In this document: piece after piece, positions 1 through 5,316 of the stretch
Layout: every line of letters starts with the position of its first letter
Numbering within the stretch: position 1 is the stretch's first letter
Assembly (NCBI GenBank): GCA_016929815.1
Contig: JAFGIC010000134.1
Location: 1-5,316, forward strand
DNA: 5,316 nt
DNA from: Deltaproteobacteria bacterium
Lineage (GTDB): Bacteria; Desulfobacterota; DSM-4660; Desulfatiglandales; HGW-15
Direction: 5' to 3'
Position numbers and translations under genes: made by a program
Notes under the pieces: generated by a model
The model's database searches: none
Told to the model about the DNA's origin: nothing
The model's input: the letters and a program-made list of their open reading frames with translations, nothing else

Positions 1-299
1 CCCTCCTTTCATTACGCAGAGCGGACCTCCTGGCCCACGTGGCCGCCGATAGAGAGCTGGAACTATTATCCGAATTGGGGGAAAGGATCAGGGCGCTCAA
101 AAAAGCCCCCGCTGTAAACACTGCACGCGACCTGGCTCTGGATGGGAAAAGGGTGATGGAGATACTCGGTATCCCTCCCGGACCCGAAGTCGGAAAGGCC
201 ATTGTCTTTCTGCTGGAAAAGGTAACTGACCGGCCTGAATTAAACAACGAAGACACGCTGATCAAGCTGTTGTCGGTTGAGTATATGCAAGGGTCATAA
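1..299 (+). CDS. cca: CCA tRNA nucleotidyltransferase, C-terminal end (5'-truncated by window edge)
   Basis: This is the last 98 residues or so of a class II CCA-adding enzyme, which builds or repairs the 3' CCA end of tRNAs in the cytoplasm using CTP and ATP. The frame is open from base 3 to the TAA at 297-299, so the GTG at 39 is an internal Val codon and not a start. Upstream of it the frame reads LLSLRRADLLAH, typical of the helical body/tail region. The segment 'DLALDGKRVMEILGIPPGPEVGKAI' region (about bases 129-204) matches the family's C-terminal signature: a D-L-x-x-(N/D)-G-K turn, then G-I-x-P-G-P-E-x-G-K, followed by a helix and 'PELNNEDTLIKLL'. The nucleotidyltransferase head and any HD domain lie off the window. 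A member of the same superfamily with poly(A) polymerase activity cannot be excluded from the tail alone. No terminator is evident after the stop. Confidence 0.85.
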   Translation, partial: LLSLRRADLLAHVAADRELELLSELGERIRALKKAPAVNTARDLALDGKRVMEILGIPPGPEVGKAIVFLLEKVTDRPELNNEDTLIKLLSVEYMQGS

Positions 300-303
300 A
301 TTA

Positions 304-334
304 TTGACTTCCGGATGTACATTCCATATTTAAT
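304..334 (+). promoter_or_regulatory. Candidate sigma70-type promoter upstream of the kinase-rimO pair
   Basis: TTGACT at 304-309 matches the -35 consensus at five of six positions. TTTAAT at 329-334 matches the -10 consensus at five of six. The 19-bp spacer is longer than the ideal 17. An alternative TATTTA at 327-332 has ideal spacing but a poorer match. It lies about 70 nt before the kinase start, in the only gap between cca and the kinase, so it could drive the kinase-rimO pair. The 300-402 gap is AT-rich, which raises the chance of such matches by accident. No operator-like palindrome stands out. Confidence 0.35.
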
Positions 335-402
335 GTGTTAAGCTTTCTGCGATTTAAGCCGATACATATAAATACCATAATAAAAGAACGAGAGAACAAT
401 AG

Positions 403-1794
403 GTGGAACAAAAAAGCAATAACGGTGCGAGCGATGCCGGGACCGGGATTACCAGATGGCTCAAGCTCCGCCTTTTTGGAAGAGAAAAGGATATCAGCCC
501 TGTCGATACCCAGTTTTTAAAAGACCTCTATGATGTTGAAAAGGTCGGACGTTACGAGATCACAGGCAAGCTCGGGCAGGGCAGCATGGGAGTCGTTTAC
601 AAGGGGCGTGATCCTTACATAAACAGGGATGTCAGCATAAAGATATCAAGGCCATCCCCGAGCATAACAGGCGAGATGGCGGCCAAATACAGGGAAAGAT
701 TTTTCCTGGAGGCCCAGTCCGCGGGGCGTCTTATGCACCCGAATATCGTGGCCATATATGACGCGGGCATGTACAAGGACTTCTGTTACATCACTATGGA
801 ATATATAGACGGCCCCAACCTGAGCAAGTTCTGCAACAAGGATGAGCTTCTGCCTGTCACCAGCACCGCGGAGATAATAATAGGGGCATGCAAGGCCCTG
901 GATTTCGCCCACCAGAAGGAGGTTGTGCACAGGGACATCAAGCCTTCAAATATCATGCTCAACAAATCCAGGGAGGTTAAGATCACGGATTTCGGCATAG
1001 CCCAGATAACGGACCAGACCGCCTCAAAGGGGATAATCGGTTCCCCCAGTTATATGTCGCCCGAACAGGTAAAGGAGGAGCCCATTACCAATCAAAGTGA
1101 CATCTTTTCACTGGGATGCGTACTGTATGAGATGTTGACAGGTGAGCAGGCATTCCCCGGCGATAATTATTTTTCTATCATGTATAAGATTATCAATGAA
1201 GATCCTCCTCCGGTAAATCAACACCGCCCCGAGATCCCGGAGATAATGGAGAAAATCACCAGAAAGGCCATATCCAAAGACCCCGGGAAAAGGTACCAGA
1301 CATGCATGGACCTGGCATATGACCTTCGCGTCGCCCTGCGCGGGATGAAGAAAGAGACGGTCAGGGAGGACAAGGTTGAAGATGTTATTGATTACACCCA
1401 CAATATACAGTTTTTCAATAATTTCACCAAGGCCCAGGTCAAGGAGATTCTTGATGCCGCCCATGTTATCAAGGTCCCCAAGGAAACGGCAATCGTCACG
1501 GAAGGGGAGATTGACGATTCATTTTTTATCATCCTGAGCGGCCAGGCATCGGTCCGTAAAAAGGACAAACAGATCGCCATAATAGGAAGGGGCGAATGCT
1601 TCGGCGAAATGGCCTACCTGAGCGGAGACCCCCGCACGGCAACCGTTACAACCGACACGGATTGCATCCTTTTGAAGATAAGCGCAATGCTCCTGGACAA
1701 GGCCCCCCAGGAAATCCAGCTGCTCTTTCTGAAAAGATTTGCCATGACCATGCTGAAGCGCCTCTCCGCAAGCCAGAATAAAAAGGATGGGTAA
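403..1794 (+). CDS. Soluble Ser/Thr protein kinase with C-terminal cyclic-nucleotide-binding domain
   Basis: A 463-residue Hanks-type (PknB-like) kinase fused to a CNB domain; the substrate is unknown. Residues 1-50 are a short basic leader. The kinase domain spans about 51-312 with all key residues: glycine loop G58-x-G60-x-x-G63, ATP-anchoring K80, helix-C E103, catalytic loop H176-R177-D178 with K180 and N183, D196-F197-G198, S219-P220-E221 (APE variant), D233 and R297. The HRD arginine suggests control by activation-loop phosphorylation, with S214/S216 and T203/T206 as candidate sites. Residues about 335-455 form the CNB domain; its phosphate-binding cassette runs from F400-G401-E402 to P410-R411-T412-A413-T414-V415. 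I see no signal peptide, membrane helix, PASTA or FHA domain, so it should be cytosolic. The GTG start is set by an in-frame TAG immediately upstream (400-402) and the absence of a sensible later start; GAGAG at 390-394 is a weak ribosome binding site 8 nt away. Its 3' end overlaps rimO by 8 nt. I infer that cyclic-nucleotide binding regulates the kinase; the sequence alone cannot show this. Confidence 0.93.
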   Translation: MEQKSNNGASDAGTGITRWLKLRLFGREKDISPVDTQFLKDLYDVEKVGRYEITGKLGQGSMGVVYKGRDPYINRDVSIKISRPSPSITGEMAAKYRERFFLEAQSAGRLMHPNIVAIYDAGMYKDFCYITMEYIDGPNLSKFCNKDELLPVTSTAEIIIGACKALDFAHQKEVVHRDIKPSNIMLNKSREVKITDFGIAQITDQTASKGIIGSPSYMSPEQVKEEPITNQSDIFSLGCVLYEMLTGEQAFPGDNYFSIMYKIINEDPPPVNQHRPEIPEIMEKITRKAISKDPGKRYQTCMDLAYDLRVALRGMKKETVREDKVEDVIDYTHNIQFFNNFTKAQVKEILDAAHVIKVPKETAIVTEGEIDDSFFIILSGQASVRKKDKQIAIIGRGECFGEMAYLSGDPRTATVTTDTDCILLKISAMLLDKAPQEIQLLFLKRFAMTMLKRLSASQNKKDG

Positions 1795-3121
1795 AGAAAA
1801 GAAGATATACCTCATCAGCCTCGGATGCGCTAAAAACATTGTTGACAGTGAAAACATCCTGGGACTGCTTCAACAAAAGGGATTCCCCATCGCGTCGAGC
1901 CTTGAAGAGGCTCAGATAGCCATTATAAATACCTGCGGTTTTATCAGACCCGCTGTAGAGGAATGCATTGACACAATCCTTGAACTGGCTGATATGAAGC
2001 TTTCAGGCTTGCTTGAACACATCGTTGTAGCGGGCTGTTTTGTCCAGAGATACGGTTACAAGCTTCGCAGGGAGATGCCTGAGGTGGACGCCTGGCTGGG
2101 TACGGGTGAGATACCCATGATATCGGAGGTCATTGACGGTCTGGGACGCAAACCGCCCATGTTCCTTATCAACAGGCCGGTGTTTATTGCCGACCATGAT
2201 TTTCCGCGCGTGCAGACCACCCCCTTTTACAGCGCCTATCTCAAGATCGCAGAGGGCTGCTCCCACCATTGTTCCTTCTGCACCATCCCCGCACTGAGAG
2301 GCCGGTTCAGGAGCAGGGACCCGGAGTCTCTTGTAATTGAGGCAAAGGGGATGGCTGACAGGGGAGTAAAGGAGATCAACCTTGTGGCCCAGGATACCAC
2401 AATGTACGGGAGGGACCTTTCACCCGGTACATGTCTTGAGGACCTGCTGGAAAGGCTCCTGGAAGTAAAGGGGCTGGAATGGATCAGAATCCTTTATGCC
2501 CACCCCTCCGGTGTATCTGAACACCTCCTGGACCTGATCGAAGATAATGAAAGGATCTGCCCCTACCTGGATATACCCATGCAGCACGCGAACAAGAAAA
2601 TACTTGAGGCAATGGGGAGGGGCCCTTACGGGGAAGGCCCTGCCGACCTTATAAAAAGGATAAGGTCCCGAAAACGCACCATCAGCATAAGGACATCCCT
2701 TATGGTGGGATTCCCGGGGGAAACGGATGATGCATTCCGGGAACTCTACGACTTTGTTGAGATGGCCGGGTTCGAGCACATGGGGACCTTCATCTTCAGC
2801 CCTGAACCGGGAACGCGAGCTGCCAGATTAAAGGGCATGCCCGATCCCGAGGTATCGGAGAAAAGGTTTAATGCCATAATGTCCCTTCAAAAGGCGATAT
2901 CCCTTAAAAAGAATACCGCTCTGATCAATAAGACAGTATCAGTGCTTATAGAGGGTGTATCCCCGGAGACGGACCTGCTCCTCACGGGAAGAACCGCCAC
3001 AATGGCCCCGGACGTGGACGGCCAGGTACTGATAAACGAGGGCAACGGCACGGTGGGCAAGATAATGCAGGTCCTTATCCGTGAGGCCCACCCCTATGAC
3101 CTGATAGGCCGGATTGTATGA
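1787..3121 (+). CDS. rimO: Ribosomal protein S12 methylthiotransferase RimO
   Basis: A complete 444-residue radical-SAM methylthiotransferase of the MiaB/RimO family. RimO adds a methylthio group to the beta carbon of a conserved aspartate in ribosomal protein S12 (Asp89 in E. coli), using SAM and two [4Fe-4S] clusters. The N-terminal domain carries its three cluster cysteines, C14 (LGCAKN), C50 (NTCGF) and C84 (AGCF). The radical-SAM motif is C158-x3-C162-x2-C165 within EGCSHHCSFCTIPALRG. The central barrel has 'DIPMQHANKKILEAMGRG' (263-279) and 'MVGFPGET' (306-313). The C-terminal TRAM domain starts about 380 and contains 'GRTATMAPDVDGQVLIN' (401-417). The A-P-(D/E)-(V/I)-D-G segment and length point to RimO over MiaB. 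The ATG at 1787 starts 8 nt before the end of the upstream kinase gene. The AAAAAGG before it directly abuts the ATG, too close for a normal ribosome binding site, so translation may depend on coupling to the kinase gene. The start fits the family's MxKxKKIYLISLGCAKN beginning. Confidence 0.95.
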   Translation: MGKEKKIYLISLGCAKNIVDSENILGLLQQKGFPIASSLEEAQIAIINTCGFIRPAVEECIDTILELADMKLSGLLEHIVVAGCFVQRYGYKLRREMPEVDAWLGTGEIPMISEVIDGLGRKPPMFLINRPVFIADHDFPRVQTTPFYSAYLKIAEGCSHHCSFCTIPALRGRFRSRDPESLVIEAKGMADRGVKEINLVAQDTTMYGRDLSPGTCLEDLLERLLEVKGLEWIRILYAHPSGVSEHLLDLIEDNERICPYLDIPMQHANKKILEAMGRGPYGEGPADLIKRIRSRKRTISIRTSLMVGFPGETDDAFRELYDFVEMAGFEHMGTFIFSPEPGTRAARLKGMPDPEVSEKRFNAIMSLQKAISLKKNTALINKTVSVLIEGVSPETDLLLTGRTATMAPDVDGQVLINEGNGTVGKIMQVLIREAHPYDLIGRIV

Positions 3122-3267
3122 GCCGGCAGGAAAAACTCAATCTTAAAAGCCCTGCATCACTTTTAGTAAGCCAACGGTTTCAAACGTTTCTCTTTATCTT
3201 ATGGATTGACAATGTTTGTATTTGCCGTAAATATTTTGCAACCATTCGCTGAATGCTCCAATGAATC
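3122..3267. other. Convergent intergenic spacer between rimO and hsdR
   Basis: This AT-rich spacer separates the 3' ends of two converging genes and so should contain transcription stops, but none is strong. Two weak inverted repeats are visible. CTTAAAAG (3142-3149) pairs with CTTTTAGTAAG (3160-3170) with a three-base bulge. AACGGTTT (3173-3180) pairs with AAACGTT (3182-3188) with one bulged G and a tiny loop; T-rich bases follow to 3200. Either could be a poor terminator. A TTGACA box on the + strand at 3206-3211 is listed separately. I see no RNA gene, small ORF with a ribosome binding site, or mobile-element end. Confidence 0.5.
3206..3235 (+). promoter_or_regulatory. Candidate promoter-like pair pointing into the 3' end of hsdR (antisense)
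   Basis: A perfect -35 hexamer TTGACA (3206-3211) is followed after 18 bp by AATATT (3230-3235), which matches the -10 consensus at four of six positions. It points rightward, antisense to hsdR, and no convincing + strand gene lies downstream. It may be a chance match in AT-rich DNA, a relic of a displaced gene, or an antisense promoter. Confidence 0.15.
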
Positions 3268-5316
3268 TTATGCCCCCGGGATTTGCTCACCTATGCCGGG
3301 CTGATAGGTAAGCCCAAACACTGTATCCGCCAACCAACGCCGGAATGAATCGTTATCCATGAAATGCTTGAAGAGTTCGGTATCATCCTTCAGCACGGCA
3401 GTCATAACACGCCTCAATGCCTTGTCATGTTCGATCCGGGCGTTTTGTTTATCGGAGTTCATCCTGGCGTTCCGGTATGCAGTATCAGCTGCCACGCGAT
3501 CCGGTATATCCCGGGTTATGAGCCTATGAACCCGGTCTTTATCCGTCCAGCGGATATTTCCGAACTGGTCATTGAATGACTTTAAGATATTGGAAAGCCG
3601 GTCGATCTCAGGCTCCGGTTTGCCTCCGCCTCCTATTGCCGGGACAGGTTCTATTTCTGCGTCGGCATCCGGAAGCTGTATCTGCATCGCCATTTGTTTC
3701 TCTACCCGGTAGCTTTCCATATCAATAGTCTCAAGTATGCCCTTTGAAAGGTCCTCTTCCTTCGGGGCAGGGAGCTTAGGGACAAGGAAGTTCAGGAAAA
3801 TGGACAGCTTTTCCCATTCGGCGTTTGTGTAGGGCAGGATCTGTGCAAGAAACCCATAGGTGCGCAGAAAGGCCTTTGACTTGCCCTTGAAGTCCACCTG
3901 ACCGTCCTCGTCAAGTTCTTCCCTGTAAACTGCTACACACGCATCCAGGATAGGGTCAAGCCTGTCGCGGTCCTCGCCCGAGAGATAAAGTGTCACCAGT
4001 TCTTCTATCTGACCGGGATTATAGACCTGATAACCGTCCAGGGCCGTCTTAAGGTCATGCAGTTTGTTCGGGTCTGTCTCTTCTGCAAGGATTGTTGTCT
4101 TGTAGTAATCGGAAAAGGCGGCTTTAATAGTATCTGCATCGTTTGTGAAATCAAGGACAAAGACGTCATGCTTAAGCGGATGGGCACGGTTCAGGCGCGA
4201 AAGGGTCTGCACCGCTTTGATGTCAGAGAGCACCTTGTCCACATACATGGTATGCAACAGGGGCTCGTCATAGCCGGTCTGGAATTTATCGGCGCATATG
4301 AGAAAACGGTATGGATCTTCCTGTATCCTGTCCGCGATATCATTGCTTGAAAACCCGTTCAGGGAGGCCTCCGTCACCTTTGTCCCTCCGTAGTCGTATT
4401 CGCCGGAAAAGGCGACGATGGCCTTGTAGGGGCTTTTGCGTTCGATCAGATAGTCCTTAAAGGCATGATAATACTTGATCGCCCGCTCGATCCCGCTTGT
4501 CACAACCATTGCCCTGGCCTGACCTCCGATCTTGTTAAAGGCCAGGACCTGCTCATGAAAGTGATCCACCATAATCTCCGCCTTCAGGCCTATGGCATAT
4601 TCATGGCCCTCCACATATCGGCGCAGCTTTTTCCTTGCCCGCTTGGTGTCGAACTCCGGATCAGCTTCAACGGTTTTGATCAGCTTGTAATAGCTGTTGA
4701 CAGGGGTGTAATTCTTGAGCACATCCTCTATAAAATGCTCTTGTATAGCCTGCTTCATCGTATAACTGTGAAAGGGGTAATGTCGGACCTTGCCGTCTGG
4801 CTGTGGCTCAGGCCTGCCAAAGGTCTGGAGTGTCTTGTTCTTGGGCGTGGCTGTAAATGCAAAATAGCTTGCGTTATTAAGGAGCTTTTTGGACTCCATG
4901 ATGGCGTTTATCCTGTCCTCTATGGTCTCCTCATCCTCCGCTGCTCCATCCCTGCCGAGGGCTATGGAGACGGATGCCGATGCCCGGCCTCCCTGACTTG
5001 AATGGGCCTCATCGATTATTATGGCGAATCTCCTCTCCTTTTGTCCGCCGCCAATCACATCCAGGATATAAGGGAACTTCTGAATGGTGGAGATGATGAT
5101 CTTCTTGCCGCCCTCGATGAATTTGCGCAGGTCATTCGCGTTATCCGCATGCCCCACGGTCGCGCTTACCTGGGCAAACTGTTTTACGGTGTCCCTTATC
5201 TGTTTGTCCAGGATCTTCCTGTCCGTAACAACGATGATAGAGTCAAAGACCTTTGTCTCATCCTTCTCTAGGCCGATAAGCTGATGTGCCAGCCAGGCAA
5301 TGGAATTGGACTTGCC
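3268..5316 (-). CDS. hsdR: Type I restriction enzyme R subunit (HsdR), C-terminal part (5'-truncated by window edge)
   Basis: The last 682 residues of the motor/endonuclease subunit of a type I restriction-modification system. HsdR translocates DNA with ATP and cleaves unmodified DNA in complex with HsdM and HsdS. The frame is open to the right edge, where it begins GKSNSIAWLAHQ, the end of Walker A; the GTG at 5155-5157 is an internal Val codon. In order from the edge: motif Ia-like VVTDRKILDKQI, 'STIQKF', motif II DEAH (5002-5013) within IIIDEAHSSQGG, motif III FTATP, 'MVVTSG', 'FLICADKFQTGYDEP' (motif V) and motif VI QTLSRLNRAH with its Arg codon at 4186-4188. The roughly 290 residues after the motor form the HsdR C-terminal helical region, including a flexible IGGGGKPEPEIDRL linker. 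The ending 'FRRWLADTVFGLTY' and the TAA at 3268-3270 look intact. About 300 N-terminal residues, with the PD-(D/E)xK nuclease, are off the window, so activity cannot be judged. No frameshift is seen. It converges on rimO; hsdM and hsdS are expected to the right but not visible. Confidence 0.95.
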   Translation of the reverse strand, partial: GKSNSIAWLAHQLIGLEKDETKVFDSIIVVTDRKILDKQIRDTVKQFAQVSATVGHADNANDLRKFIEGGKKIIISTIQKFPYILDVIGGGQKERRFAIIIDEAHSSQGGRASASVSIALGRDGAAEDEETIEDRINAIMESKKLLNNASYFAFTATPKNKTLQTFGRPEPQPDGKVRHYPFHSYTMKQAIQEHFIEDVLKNYTPVNSYYKLIKTVEADPEFDTKRARKKLRRYVEGHEYAIGLKAEIMVDHFHEQVLAFNKIGGQARAMVVTSGIERAIKYYHAFKDYLIERKSPYKAIVAFSGEYDYGGTKVTEASLNGFSSNDIADRIQEDPYRFLICADKFQTGYDEPLLHTMYVDKVLSDIKAVQTLSRLNRAHPLKHDVFVLDFTNDADTIKAAFSDYYKTTILAEETDPNKLHDLKTALDGYQVYNPGQIEELVTLYLSGEDRDRLDPILDACVAVYREELDEDGQVDFKGKSKAFLRTYGFLAQILPYTNAEWEKLSIFLNFLVPKLPAPKEEDLSKGILETIDMESYRVEKQMAMQIQLPDADAEIEPVPAIGGGGKPEPEIDRLSNILKSFNDQFGNIRWTDKDRVHRLITRDIPDRVAADTAYRNARMNSDKQNARIEHDKALRRVMTAVLKDDTELFKHFMDNDSFRRWLADTVFGLTYQPGIGEQIPGA

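Noticed and set aside
39..299. A free-standing 86-residue protein starting at GTG 39
   Set aside because: The frame is open to the window's left edge and the upstream residues match the CCA-enzyme tail, so this is a truncated large gene, not a small one.
335..520. Small + strand ORF overlapping the kinase start
   Set aside because: It overlaps the kinase N-terminus in another frame, has no recognisable motif and no ribosome binding site.
2420..2779. A 119-residue - strand ORF inside rimO
   Set aside because: It is fully within the conserved RimO radical-SAM barrel and has no recognisable features.
3126..3155. GCAGG ... CCTGC inverted repeat just after rimO as a terminator
   Set aside because: It has only five base pairs around a 20-nt loop and no T-run after it, so it is too weak to call.
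3173..3200. AACGGTTT/AAACGTT hairpin with trailing T-rich bases as an intrinsic terminator
   Set aside because: The stem is short, AT-rich and bulged, and the T-run is broken; it is mentioned in the spacer entry but not called as a terminator.
4465..5001. A 178-residue + strand ORF antisense to hsdR
   Set aside because: It lies wholly over well-conserved HsdR helicase motifs on the other strand; its translation has no domain logic and looks like a mirror of hsdR codon bias.
5155..5157. GTG at 5157 as the true start of a shorter HsdR-like helicase
   Set aside because: Fifty-three further in-frame residues up to the edge include the end of Walker A and motif Ia, which a helicase needs.
5002..5284. 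Two overlapping + strand ORFs at the right edge
   Set aside because: Both are antisense to the HsdR Walker A to DEAH region, which is clearly coding on the - strand without interruption.

Overview
The window looks like chromosomal DNA of a mid-GC Gram-negative-type bacterium. The style of RimO (a CSHHCSFC radical-SAM cluster, 'DIPMQH') and a soluble Hanks-type kinase beside housekeeping genes would suit Desulfobacterota or a related lineage such as Nitrospirota. That placement is only an impression from protein style; there is no rRNA or other marker here to fix it.

Layout, left to right. (1) Bases 1-299, + strand: the 3' end of a CCA-adding tRNA nucleotidyltransferase gene, cut by the left edge. 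(2) Bases 300-402: a short intergenic stretch with a plausible sigma70-type promoter. (3) Bases 403-1794, + strand: a complete soluble Ser/Thr protein kinase carrying a C-terminal cyclic-nucleotide-binding (CNB) domain. (4) Bases 1787-3121, + strand: complete rimO, whose start overlaps the end of the kinase gene by 8 nt. (5) Bases 3122-3267: a convergent intergenic spacer with only weak inverted repeats. (6) Bases 3268-5316, - strand: the C-terminal 682 residues of a type I restriction enzyme R subunit (HsdR), cut by the right edge within its Walker A motif.

The + strand genes read as a translation-related block: tRNA 3'-end maturation (cca) and ribosomal protein S12 methylthiolation (rimO), with a kinase that may respond to a cyclic nucleotide translationally linked to rimO. 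The - strand gene belongs to a restriction-modification locus that converges on this block. Its N-terminal nuclease region and any hsdM/hsdS partners would lie to the right of the window.

I found no tRNA, rRNA, CRISPR array, transposase or attachment site. Every family here is known. The least ordinary item is the kinase-CNB fusion coupled to rimO; I do not see convincing evidence of a wholly undescribed system.
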